Origin: CAUZIZ01 sp965218775 | Lineage (GTDB): Bacteria; Acidobacteriota; UBA6911; RPQK01; JAJDTT01 | Length of the DNA stretch: 64,000 bases | Reading direction: 5' to 3' | NCBI GenBank assembly: GCA_965218775.1 | Contig: CBDCLS010000006.1 | Span: 2,542,001 to 2,606,000, forward strand | Shown here: positions 42,970 through 51,785 of the stretch, piece by piece | Layout of the letters: each line of letters begins with the position of its first letter | Numbering within the stretch: the stretch's first letter is position 1 | The notes under the pieces: model-generated | Told to the model about the DNA's origin: nothing | Database searches by the model: none | The model's input: the letters and a program-made list of their open reading frames with translations, nothing else | Program-made: the position numbers and the translations under genes

Positions 42970-44308
42970 AGTAGCGTAACTTCTTTTCTGTAAATTCTGG
43001 TCAGGCCTGGGTCGGAAAGACAGAGGTCTGGGACAGGATTCTCCAAAAACAGAAACGTCTATCTGGCAAGGAGAATCAAATGAACCCAGACCTGGAAAAG
43101 AGAGTACCACGGGAGATCCTGGCGGAGTTGATCGAGGAAGGAACAGAAGCCTTTCGAGGAATCCTGGAGAAGCTGTTCAACGTGGCCATGCAGTTGGAAA
43201 GAAGCGAGTTTCTGGGAGCGGAAGCGTACGAGAGAACAGCCAGTCGGCGAGGCTATCGAAACGGATTCAAAGGCAAGCGGATTCAGACTCGAGTGGGAGA
43301 GCTGCACTTGGAGATTCCACAGGTGCGTGGGTTGAGGTTTTATCCCAAGTCGCTGGAGAGGGGTTGCCGTTCGGAGAAGGCCCTGAAGCTGGCCATTGCC
43401 GAGATGTATGTGATGGGAGTCTCGACGAGGAAAGTCACCGAGATCACGGAGCAGCTGTGTGGGTTGGAGATCTCGGCCACCCAGGTCTCGAGAGTGGCCG
43501 GGATGCTGGACGAAGAGCTGGAAGAGTTTCGAAGCCGGGAGCTGGGAGAGTATCCGATCGTGTATCTGGATGCCCACTACGAGAAGGTTCGAAGAGGCGG
43601 CAGGGTGCAGGACGTGGCCATCCTGAAAGCCATAGGAGTCAATCGTTTCGGAACGCGGGAGGTGTTGGGTCTGAGCACCAGGATCAGTGAAGCGGAGGTG
43701 CATTGGCGAGGGTTTCTGGGAGATCTGCACAAGCGTGGACTGAGAGGGGTCGAGCTGTTTGTCAGTGACGATCACGAAGGACTGAAGGCGGCCAGGCGGG
43801 CAGTTTATCCGTCGGTGCCCTGGAACCGTTGTCAGTTTCACCTGAGTAAAAACGCCCAACAATATGCTCGCCGCAAAGAGGACAAGCCCCGCATCGCCCA
43901 GGCCATGCGGGACATTTTCGATGCCCCGTCTCGAGAAGATGCCGAGGAGCTCAAGGGTAAAGTCGTCAAGAAGTTCGAAAAGATTGCACCGGAGTTCGTG
44001 AGCTGGCTGGAAGAGAACGTGGATGAAGGGCTGACAGTGTTTGATTTTCCGAGGAGCTGGTGGCGAAGGATCCGAACCATCAACGGACTGGAGAGACTGC
44101 ACCGGGAGATCCGGAGACGAACCCGGGTGGTGGGAATCTTTCCCCACGAAGCGTCGGCGCTGCGGCTCATCTCGGCTGTGCTTGCAGAGATACACGAGGA
44201 GTGGTTAACCGGCCGGCAATACCTGAACCTGGCCGGCTGGAAAACACAAGTGGAGCAATTCTTCCCTACAGGCCCTAAAGAAAATTACAGAAAAACGGTT
44301 GCTTAACC
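42970..44308. mobile_element. IS256-type (mutator) insertion sequence, 1339 bp
   Basis: Flanked by the exact 8-bp duplication AGGAATTC (42962-42969 and 44309-44316). Ends are imperfect 24-bp inverted repeats: left AGTAGCGTAACTTCTTTTCT-GTAA, right complement GGTTAAGCAACCGTTTTTCT-GTAA, sharing TTTTCTGTAA. It encodes one intact transposase. Size and duplication length fit the IS256 family. It lies in a K+ channel gene. Confidence 0.93.
43080..44306 (+). CDS. IS256 family transposase
   Basis: 408 residues, ATG 43080 behind AAGGAG. Hallmarks of mutator-type transposases: NVAMQLERSEFLGAEAYERT, RRGYRNGFKGKRIQTRVG, first catalytic Asp in YPIVYLDAHYEKVRRGG, second Asp in ELFVSDDHEGLKAARRA with NRCQFHLSKNAQ, and the Glu in TINGLERLHREIRRRTRVVG. 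Length is standard and the frame intact, so the element may still be active. The stop codon lies inside the right inverted repeat. Confidence 0.96.
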   Translation: MNPDLEKRVPREILAELIEEGTEAFRGILEKLFNVAMQLERSEFLGAEAYERTASRRGYRNGFKGKRIQTRVGELHLEIPQVRGLRFYPKSLERGCRSEKALKLAIAEMYVMGVSTRKVTEITEQLCGLEISATQVSRVAGMLDEELEEFRSRELGEYPIVYLDAHYEKVRRGGRVQDVAILKAIGVNRFGTREVLGLSTRISEAEVHWRGFLGDLHKRGLRGVELFVSDDHEGLKAARRAVYPSVPWNRCQFHLSKNAQQYARRKEDKPRIAQAMRDIFDAPSREDAEELKGKVVKKFEKIAPEFVSWLEENVDEGLTVFDFPRSWWRRIRTINGLERLHREIRRRTRVVGIFPHEASALRLISAVLAEIHEEWLTGRQYLNLAGWKTQVEQFFPTGPKENYRKTVA

Positions 44309-45029
44309 AGGAATTCGATCAGCACGACTCGGTGTTCAAGGCAACCGAGTGGGGTTTGACGATTCTTTTCACGATCGAGTACGTTCTGAGGCTGGTGTGC
44401 GTGCCTCGACCCACTCGCTACGCCAGGAGCTTCTTTGGTGTTGTCGACCTCTTCTCCATCTTGCCAACCTACCTTACGCTGTTCGATGTGGGAACCCGGT
44501 CCCTCGTCGTGATTCGCGCGTTTCGGCTCCTGCGCGCGTTTCGTGTCTTCAAGCTGGCGCGCATGCTTTCGGAGGCGGCTGTGATGCGCCAGGCTCTCTG
44601 GGATGCTCGTGGCAAGATTATCGTGTTCCTGGCAACCGTCCTGATTGTCGTCACGGTCGCGGGCGTTGCAATGTACGTCGTAGAGAACACCTTCGCCAGT
44701 TCCAGCGAGCCGAGTCAGTTCACGTCGGTTCCTCAAGCGATGTACTGGGCTATTGTCACCATGACAACCGTCGGCTACGGCGACATCGTCCCCAAGACGC
44801 ACGTGGGGAAGCTCCTCTCGGCGCTCCTGATCATGGTGGGCTATAGCCTGATCATCGTCCCGACCGGATTCGTTTCCGCGGAGCTGGTGAGCTCCAGGTT
44901 GAGCCGGCCGGTTTCGACTCAGGCCTGCCCCCACTGCATGGCTGAGGGACACGAGCAGGACGCCGTTCACTGCAGGCATTGTGGCGGGAAGCTGTAAGCG
45001 CCCAGTCGGCGTTGGGCGGTTTTTGCTCC

Positions 45030-46259
45030 TTACCAGTTTGTGATCGAACCATCGGGCCGTCGATTGAGCGGAGCGCCCTCGACCCGTTCTGTGATCTCGG
45101 CAACGAGTCTCAGCTTGTCTGTATCGACTTCCACGCCGAGACCCGGTCGCTCGCTGGGCCAGAGCTTTCCATCCCGAAAGTCATAGTTCACCGGCAGGTG
45201 GCCCAGCTCCTGGTTCCGGCCGCCCAACATCTCCATCAGGACGGGTCCTGGGAAGGCGTTGCAAGCATGCACCAGGGCGGCGGTTGCGATAGGTCCGGTG
45301 AAATGTGGTACGAGACCGACGTAATGCGTTTCGCACAGCGCTGCGATCTTCATGAACTCGGTAATGCCGCCGGCGTTGGGCAGGGAGACCCTCGAGTAGT
45401 CGATCAGACGCTCCTCGATCATCTCGTTGATGTCCCAGCGGTCGCCGAACTGTTCGCCCACGGCGATCGGCACCTTTACTCGTGGACGCAGCTGTCGGTA
45501 GACTCCCGGGTTCTCGCTGCGAACCAGGTCCTCGACGAAGAACGGCTCCAGGTTCTCAATGAGCGAGGAGAGCCTGATGGCGTCGGGCATGTCCAGACGG
45601 GTGTGATAGTCAATCGCCCAATCACCGCTGCTGCCCACGCCCTTGCGGACCTCCACGCAGAGCTTGTAGGTATCGCGGACGGATTGACGTGGATTGAACT
45701 GGGAGCCCGAACCCAGCGTGCTGATTCGATACGCTCGAAATCCGGCGTCCATGCAGGCGCGCGCTGCCTCACCCCGGCTCTTGTAACCGGGGAATCCCGT
45801 TGAATAGCACTCGATGTGGTTGCGCACCGGGCCCCCAAGGAGCTGGTAAACCGGTACTCCGAGCGCCTTTCCTTTGATATCCCAGAGTGCCAGATCGAGC
45901 GCGCCCAGAGCATGGATTTTCTCCCGTCCTGGAGGGTAGAAGTGACCGCGATACATCAGCTGCCAGAGATGTTCGATTCGTGTGGGATTTTCTCCGATGA
46001 GTAACCCCGCGCACTGTCGAATCGTGTCTGCCGAGCCTCCTTCGCCCACGCCCGTGATACCCCGGTTCGTCTCGACGATGGAAACGTGAGCGCTCTGGTT
46101 GAACATCACGCGAGAGGGTGCTTCGAAGAAACGGATCCGAGTGATCTGCATTGAGCTCAGGGCCTCGCTCGCCTCCGCTGTGGCTGGTGCGCTGGCACCG
46201 GCTCCCAAGCCGGCGACGGCCGCGGCGGACAGCGAGCCGAAAAAGTGTCTTCTATTCAT
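45030..46259 (-). CDS. Exported enolase-superfamily dehydratase (mandelate racemase/muconate lactonizing type)
   Basis: 409 residues from ATG 46259 behind GGGAG. A Tat/Sec-like leader (MNRRHFFGSLSAAAVAGLGA) precedes the enzyme. The N-terminal capping domain (ITRIRFFEAPSRVMF) and the barrel show metal ligands: Asp in WAIDYHTRLDM, Glu in EPFFVEDLVRS and Glu in IPIAVGEQFGDRW (here VPIAVGEQFG), with a late His in YVGLVPHFTGP. This pattern is of acid-sugar dehydratases such as galactonate dehydratase. A secreted member is unusual for the family. Substrate unknown; neighbours suggest a sugar acid from glycan breakdown. Confidence 0.88.
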   Translation of the reverse strand: MNRRHFFGSLSAAAVAGLGAGASAPATAEASEALSSMQITRIRFFEAPSRVMFNQSAHVSIVETNRGITGVGEGGSADTIRQCAGLLIGENPTRIEHLWQLMYRGHFYPPGREKIHALGALDLALWDIKGKALGVPVYQLLGGPVRNHIECYSTGFPGYKSRGEAARACMDAGFRAYRISTLGSGSQFNPRQSVRDTYKLCVEVRKGVGSSGDWAIDYHTRLDMPDAIRLSSLIENLEPFFVEDLVRSENPGVYRQLRPRVKVPIAVGEQFGDRWDINEMIEERLIDYSRVSLPNAGGITEFMKIAALCETHYVGLVPHFTGPIATAALVHACNAFPGPVLMEMLGGRNQELGHLPVNYDFRDGKLWPSERPGLGVEVDTDKLRLVAEITERVEGAPLNRRPDGSITNW

Positions 46260-46653
46260 GGAGTGCTCCCTTTCTTGTTGAGCGACCTGAGAACCGAGTT
46301 TCCAAGAAACTGCTGTCCTACGCAAGGGCGAGGTCGGTGTTTGGGATCCAAGCGATAAACTCGATCGGGTTCCGGGGTTATTGCCGCAGTGTTGCTCCCG
46401 ACCCATAGGTAACGTTTTGGTAGTAACACTCTCAGTGTAGAAAGGCAGACGTATCTTGAACCCAGGGTAGCTCGCTTCGCATCGCCAACCCTTGGCTACT
46501 CGCCACAAACTTCGGCGTAGGTGATGGACCCCCTGAGAAGAAGTTTCTTTATCGAATGATCCGACTCGCAGCCCCGGGGCGGGACTGATCTGACACTTCG
46601 CGGTCCACCCAGCGTGGTAGACTTGCTCGACCCATTTTGACCTAGTTGTTCAG
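46260..46653. other. Divergent intergenic region, no gene
   Basis: Separates the dehydratase and the second Oar receptor. In-frame codons extend upstream of both genes but lack start signals. I see no convincing promoter boxes, tRNA or repeat. Confidence 0.45.
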
Positions 46654-49600
46654 ATGATGTTCAAGAGCCGTTGGTGGATCAGGAAGGCCTGTTTGAGGAT
46701 CTCGCCTGGCCAAGTGATCGCCCTGCTTGGAATCATGATTTGGAGTCCCCTGTGTCTGTGGGCCCAGATGGGTACTGGAACCCTTCTCGGTACCGTCCAG
46801 CGCGAGACCGGCGATCCTGCTCCCAGCGTCGAGGTGGCAATCCTCAGGATTGACACCAACGAGACCTATCTGCTGCTGACCAATGCGAAGGGTGACTACC
46901 GGAGGGGCGGACTTCCTCCCGGCGGCTATGAAATCAGCGCATCTCTGCCTGGCTACGGGACTCAGGTCCGGACTCACGTCCAACTACTGGTAGGGCAAAG
47001 CCGACAGGAAGATTTTCGTCTTTTCCTTGGAGCTCCTGGGGCCAGTCAGTCGAGCCGCAGCCAGTCCGTTTTCTCGGCGTCTAGCCGGGAAGACCGGGGG
47101 CAGGTGATCGATCAGGAGAAGCTCGAGAGCCTGCCGGTCAACACTCGGGACGTGGGCCAACTGGTCAGTTTGGCCGCGGGAGCTGCGCCCAGTAGTGAAG
47201 GCCGGGGCAGCAGTGTCAAGGTGCTGGGCATGAGGCAGAGGGACAATCTCACCTACATCGATGGGACTCTCTTCACCCACGGTGATGGATCCAGCGCCTT
47301 CCAGGCGAGCCCGGACGCGCTGCAGGAGTTCGACGTCAAGACGGGACTCTACTCCTCTGAATACGGCATCCGTCCGGGAGGACAGATCGTGGCGGTGACC
47401 AAGAGTGGCGCCAACGATCTCCACGGCAGTCTCTTCTGGTTCCACCGGAACGACAACCTGGATGCCCGTAACTTCTTTGAGCAGGAGAAGGCCGAATTCA
47501 AACGCAATCAACTGGGGGCAACGCTGGGGGGGGGCCTCTCCCTCCCCGGCCTGCTGGATGGTCGGGATCGGGCCTGGTTCTTCTTCTCCTATCAGTTGCG
47601 CTCGGTTCGGGAAACTAAGCCCCTGACGGGAGTGGTCCCCACTCGGGAGGAAAAGCAGGGGCAGTTCGCCTCTTCTATCCGGGATCCCCACACCGGTGAC
47701 CTGTTTTCCGGAAACAAGATTCCCTCGGCCCGCTTCGATCCGGTGGCTGTGAAGCTTCTCGATTACTGGCCCGAGCCCAACACTTTGGGCGCCCTGAATT
47801 TCACCAGCCCCGACTCAACCAGTCCGCTGGATAACCCCCAGGTCATCACCCGCATCGATCTGAAGACCTCAGATGTCAGCCGCTGGGCAGGCCGTTTCGT
47901 CTGGGACGGCACCCACTGGACCTCGACCCAACCCATCAGCACCTTTTCTTCGAGACAGCCCTTGAGTACCTGGGGCCAGGTGCTCTCCTACAGCCGAAGC
48001 CTGAGCTCGAAGGCTCAGAATACAACCAGCCTCCACTGGTTTCGCCGGCCCCACGAGGCCAGACCGGTCCAGCGGGAGGTGGCTCAGGAGCTCGGAATCC
48101 CGGAACTTCTGCTCAGCGAGGTGGACCGCACGGGTGTTCCCACAATCGAGATACAAGGCTACACAGGGATCGGGGACCACACCTACCTGGGCCCCTCCAG
48201 CCTGGGCAACTGGCAGGCTAAAAACGCCCTTTCTCTGGTGGAAGGGGACCATGCTTTGAAGACGGGTGTCCACTTCCGCAGGCACTACAATCTGTACGTC
48301 ACTGAGCGGCGAAGCCGTTTCACTTTTTTTGATCGCTACACCGGCAACGGGTTTGGGGACTATCTTCTGGGACACGTGGCGCGGAGCCAATTGGGGGGCG
48401 AGGCCTCGCGAGGGCGATTCCACCAGGATAGCTATTATCTGTATGTGCAAGATACCTGGAAGGCGAGCCCTCGCCTGACCCTGAATCTCGGCGTTCGGTA
48501 CGAATTGAGGTTGCCTTGGCGGGACAAGAGAGGATTCATGTCGAACCTGGATCCGGTGACGGGTCAGCTGGTTCCGCCGTTGCTGGATCTGGAACTGGGT
48601 CCCGGGGAAACCGGCCGCTTTCAACCCGACTATCCACTGATTCGCTGGAACAAGATGGCGGGATTCCAGCCGCGTCTGGGTCTGTCTCTTCGGCTGGGGG
48701 AAAAAACGGCTCTACGCAGCGGATACGGCATCTATTCCAACGAACCGGACCTGAATAACGTACTGCGGCTGAGCCGCAACCCCCGCCCCGGAGTCCAGAG
48801 GCTCATATTCAACAGCGGCCTGGAGACACCGTCCTTGCGTCTGTCCAGCCCCTTTCCCCAGGAGGGAGCGGATGAGGCCGTCCCCGATCATTTCGGAATG
48901 GAGACACCCCTGCCTCTTTCCAGAACCCAGTCCTGGGGACTGAGCCTTCAACACGAGATCTCCTCTCGCTGGTTTCTCGACAGTGGCTACCACGGCTCCC
49001 ACTCGACCCATCGAATAGAAACGGTCTCCTTGAACGACGCGCTCCCGGGGACGGGAGACCGGCAACTCCGACGACCCTGGTCTCATCTCCAGGGGGTCTA
49101 CTTCCCCCTGGCGGACGCCGACTCCTGGTACCATGGCATGCATCTTCAGCTGGAACGGTCTCCCGGTCCAGACGGCTTCTACTTGTTGGCTTCATTCAGC
49201 TGGTCCCAGCTCATTCAAACCGGGGGTGGTACGACCGGATTTTTTTCTCGCAACGGCTTCCGGTCCCGCAACCTTTCTCTGGCTGCGACCCGAGGAGCTG
49301 CAGACTTCCACATTCCGCGGCGGTTGGTGCTCTCCGGTGGCTTCGATCTACCCTTTGGGCCTAATAGGGCTCTGCTTCACAGGGGTATGGCTTCTCGGGT
49401 GCTGCGAGGGTGGTCGATTCGGGCGATCTCCAGTTTCCAGGACGGAGGGGCGCGAACCGCGATTTTGCCCGGCGATCCCTTGGATGTTGGGTCGGAGTCC
49501 TCGCAGTGGCCGGATCGGATCCGGGACGCTAATCTCCCTTCCTCCGAGAGGACTCCCGCCCGCTGGTTCGACGCCGCCGCCTTTGTGCTTCCTCCGGCTT

Positions 49601-49860
49601 TTCAGTACGGGAATGCAGGCCCGGGCGTCATAGAGGCTCCGGGCCTCTTCAATTTGGATATCTCCCTTCGGCGTACCTTTCTGCTGGGCGAAGAGCGAAG
49701 ATTCGAGGCCAGACTGGAAGCCTTCAACGCCACCAACCGCTCAAACTTTGTGGTCAACGCGAGACAACAGACCCTTCAGTACGGAACCAGTGGCTTTGGG
49801 GTGCTAGCTCGGGCACTGCCGGCACGACAGATCCAGCTTGCTTTGAAGTTCTATTTTTGA
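46654..49860 (+). CDS. Second Oar-type TonB-dependent receptor
   Basis: 1068 residues. A hydrophobic leader (VIALLGIMIWSPLCLWAQ) precedes a CarboxypepD_reg domain (GTGTLLGTVQRETGDPAPSV, GGLPPGGYEISASLPGYGTQ). A plug follows with ESLPVNTRDVGQLVSLAAGA and YIDGTLFTHGDGSS, then a barrel with RNDNLDARNFFEQEKAEFKR and the final QIQLALKFYF, with the terminal Phe of outer-membrane proteins. It resembles 10721-14524 in plan but is shorter. It overlaps the region just before the glycosidase-like gene at 49941 and likely imports or assembles the products or substrates of that cluster. Confidence 0.9.
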   Translation: MMFKSRWWIRKACLRISPGQVIALLGIMIWSPLCLWAQMGTGTLLGTVQRETGDPAPSVEVAILRIDTNETYLLLTNAKGDYRRGGLPPGGYEISASLPGYGTQVRTHVQLLVGQSRQEDFRLFLGAPGASQSSRSQSVFSASSREDRGQVIDQEKLESLPVNTRDVGQLVSLAAGAAPSSEGRGSSVKVLGMRQRDNLTYIDGTLFTHGDGSSAFQASPDALQEFDVKTGLYSSEYGIRPGGQIVAVTKSGANDLHGSLFWFHRNDNLDARNFFEQEKAEFKRNQLGATLGGGLSLPGLLDGRDRAWFFFSYQLRSVRETKPLTGVVPTREEKQGQFASSIRDPHTGDLFSGNKIPSARFDPVAVKLLDYWPEPNTLGALNFTSPDSTSPLDNPQVITRIDLKTSDVSRWAGRFVWDGTHWTSTQPISTFSSRQPLSTWGQVLSYSRSLSSKAQNTTSLHWFRRPHEARPVQREVAQELGIPELLLSEVDRTGVPTIEIQGYTGIGDHTYLGPSSLGNWQAKNALSLVEGDHALKTGVHFRRHYNLYVTERRSRFTFFDRYTGNGFGDYLLGHVARSQLGGEASRGRFHQDSYYLYVQDTWKASPRLTLNLGVRYELRLPWRDKRGFMSNLDPVTGQLVPPLLDLELGPGETGRFQPDYPLIRWNKMAGFQPRLGLSLRLGEKTALRSGYGIYSNEPDLNNVLRLSRNPRPGVQRLIFNSGLETPSLRLSSPFPQEGADEAVPDHFGMETPLPLSRTQSWGLSLQHEISSRWFLDSGYHGSHSTHRIETVSLNDALPGTGDRQLRRPWSHLQGVYFPLADADSWYHGMHLQLERSPGPDGFYLLASFSWSQLIQTGGGTTGFFSRNGFRSRNLSLAATRGAADFHIPRRLVLSGGFDLPFGPNRALLHRGMASRVLRGWSIRAISSFQDGGARTAILPGDPLDVGSESSQWPDRIRDANLPSSERTPARWFDAAAFVLPPAFQYGNAGPGVIEAPGLFNLDISLRRTFLLGEERRFEARLEAFNATNRSNFVVNARQQTLQYGTSGFGVLARALPARQIQLALKFYF

Positions 49861-49940
49861 AGGCTCCTGGTTCGACAGATACGGGACTTCAAGGGGAGCC
49901 TCCTATTGAGGTCGGCAGTCTCGTGAGGAGGAGGACTCTG

Positions 49941-51707
49941 ATGATTCGAATGCCCCACAAAGACCTATGCTGCCTGCAGCTTCTACTGGGTATCGTTGTG
50001 ACCCTGGCCCCGGTCTGGGCTGGCTCCCAGAGGGGGCCTAGCGAAGACCACCCAGTCTGTCGCTACAAGTTTCTAGTCATCGATGATCAGCCTCTGCTGG
50101 AGAGCCATAATCTGCGCCGCAAGGTCAATCAGGCCGTCAAGCGGAAAGAGCCGGTGCTGCGCCTGGACGCCCCCTGGGAAACGGATCGGGATCAGCTCAA
50201 TTATGTGTGCATCCTCTACGACGACGAAGAGAAGATCTTCAAGATGTGGTACACGCTCATGCGCTGGCGCGGGAACACCTCGGACGGCCCTCGCGGTGTG
50301 GCTTATGCCATCAGCAAGGACGGCCTTGACTGGGAGAAGCCGGTCCTGGGGCTCGTCGAAGTCGACGGTTCCCGTGAAAACAACATGGTCATCGGCTTCA
50401 AGCGCAACTTCGTCTACACCATCATCAAGGATGCCAGCGACATTGCTGCCCGCCGTTACAAGATGATCTTCAGCACCTATGCCGAGGAGGCCCTGTGGGC
50501 GGGACACCACTCTTCGCTGAACCTGGCCTATTCCCACGATGGCCTCAACTGGGAACGTCCCAGACACGTCAACCCCGTGCTGAGAGGTATCAGCGACGAC
50601 AACTGCACTTTGTTCTACGATGAGGACCGCCGTAAGTATGTGCTGACAACCCGAAGGGTGCCCAACGCCCCGCGCGACATTTCCCAGTATGAGAGTTACG
50701 ATCTGGTTCATTGGGAGGACAAGGGAAGGGTCCTGGTGGCTGGCGACGAGTTGGATCCTCCCGAGCTCTACAACATCTACGACATGCCCGTATTTCGCTA
50801 CGAGGGCTTCTTCCTGGGTATGATCAATCCCTACTACGTTCACCCCTTCGCCCCCACCTATGGGGCCTATCACAAGCCTCCCGATTATCCCAAGGGCAAG
50901 GTGGGCCAGCTGGAAATCTCGCTTGCCTACAGCCGGGACGGCCAGAAGTGGCACCGCCCCAACGACCGCTCCCCGATAGTTCCCATTGGTAAGCCGGGGG
51001 ATCAAGACGGAGGTGTGATTTTCCCCTCTGAGAATCCCGTGGTTCGGGATGGGGAAACCTGGATCTACTACACCGCCAACCGCATTAGCCACACCTGGTG
51101 GGACTGGCTCAGCTATGACTTTTCAAAAGGGACCCGCGACCTGGCGGTCCTGATGCTGGCCCGCATGCCCGAGGATCACTGGGTGTCGTTGGATGCTGGG
51201 GCAGATGAAGGCTGGGTGATGACCAAACCGTGGGGTCCGCCCTATGAAATCCTCGTGAATGCCGATGCCGCTGGGGGTTCCATAGAGGCGGAACTGATCA
51301 CTCCCTACGGAGAACCGATCCAGGGCTTCACTCGTGCGGACGCCATTCCCCTGAAAGTTGACGGCTTCCAGCAGAAGCTGAGTTGGAAGGACTGCAGGTC
51401 TCCCTACGATCTCAGCGTCGAGCAATATGGTGGAGTTTGCCTGAAGTTGTATCTCACTCGGGCCAAGCTCTACTCCTACACTTTCACCCTTCCTGACCCT
51501 GACGGAGAACTGGCTCGAAAAAAGGCGAACGCACGTTGGCTGGACGTGATCAAGCACCGCTCCGACCAGTGGGGTGTCCACTCAACGGAGCCAGCCACCG
51601 GGGTATCGCCCTTTCCTCGACACCAGTCCAACCCAGCCACCGGACGGGAGGATTTCGGGGAACGGATGCAGAAGTCCATTCGGGACAAATCTCGCCAAGC
51701 TGAGTGA
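49941..51707 (+). CDS. Exported propeller glycosidase-like protein (paralog 3)
   Basis: 588 residues from ATG 49941, preceded by GAGGAGGAGG. Signal peptide MPHKDLCCLQLLLGIVVTLA. Family blocks are clear but diverged: YKFLVIDDQPLLESHNLR, VAYAISKDGLDWEKPVLGLV, GSRENNMVIGF, AYSHDGLNWERPRHVNPVLR, AYSRDGQKWHRPNDRSPIVP and the C-terminal sandwich ILVNADAAGGSIEAELITPY. It is longer than paralogs 1, 2 and 4 because of a C-terminal tail of about 70 residues after the sandwich. It lies 80 bases after the Oar receptor on the same strand, so both are probably one unit. Confidence 0.72.
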   Translation: MIRMPHKDLCCLQLLLGIVVTLAPVWAGSQRGPSEDHPVCRYKFLVIDDQPLLESHNLRRKVNQAVKRKEPVLRLDAPWETDRDQLNYVCILYDDEEKIFKMWYTLMRWRGNTSDGPRGVAYAISKDGLDWEKPVLGLVEVDGSRENNMVIGFKRNFVYTIIKDASDIAARRYKMIFSTYAEEALWAGHHSSLNLAYSHDGLNWERPRHVNPVLRGISDDNCTLFYDEDRRKYVLTTRRVPNAPRDISQYESYDLVHWEDKGRVLVAGDELDPPELYNIYDMPVFRYEGFFLGMINPYYVHPFAPTYGAYHKPPDYPKGKVGQLEISLAYSRDGQKWHRPNDRSPIVPIGKPGDQDGGVIFPSENPVVRDGETWIYYTANRISHTWWDWLSYDFSKGTRDLAVLMLARMPEDHWVSLDAGADEGWVMTKPWGPPYEILVNADAAGGSIEAELITPYGEPIQGFTRADAIPLKVDGFQQKLSWKDCRSPYDLSVEQYGGVCLKLYLTRAKLYSYTFTLPDPDGELARKKANARWLDVIKHRSDQWGVHSTEPATGVSPFPRHQSNPATGREDFGERMQKSIRDKSRQAE

Positions 51708-51785
51708 AAGAGCCGCATCAGTCCGATTCGGACGATGTGTTCTCCGCTGAGTGGTAGTAGGCGACTCGCAGTCCGGACGCTTCCG

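Larger units (their letters stand above)
42805..44997 (+). pseudogene. Voltage-gated K+ channel gene interrupted by an IS256-type element
   Basis: The N-terminal part (42805-42969) encodes the first membrane helix (FDVILLMAILLSIVVVSLET). After the insertion the frame continues from 44317: FTIEYVLRLVCVPRPTRYAR, an Arg-spaced S4-like helix (VIRAFRLLRAFRVFKLARML) and the pore with TMTTVGYGD selectivity filter (44759-44785). The C-terminus is a zinc ribbon (CPHCMAEG ... CRHCGGKL). Removing 42970-44308 and one duplication AGGAATTC restores a single frame ...VEEF-DQHD... of about 285 residues. The downstream part cannot form a complete channel without helix S1. The reading frame is otherwise undamaged, so the break is recent. 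Confidence 0.92.

Noticed and set aside
43059..44195. Minus-strand 378-codon frame opposite the IS256 transposase
   Set aside because: Antisense of a recognised transposase with all catalytic motifs.
50073..51092. Minus-strand 339-codon frame opposite paralog 3
   Set aside because: Valine/glycine-rich shadow frame; the plus strand has the family motifs.
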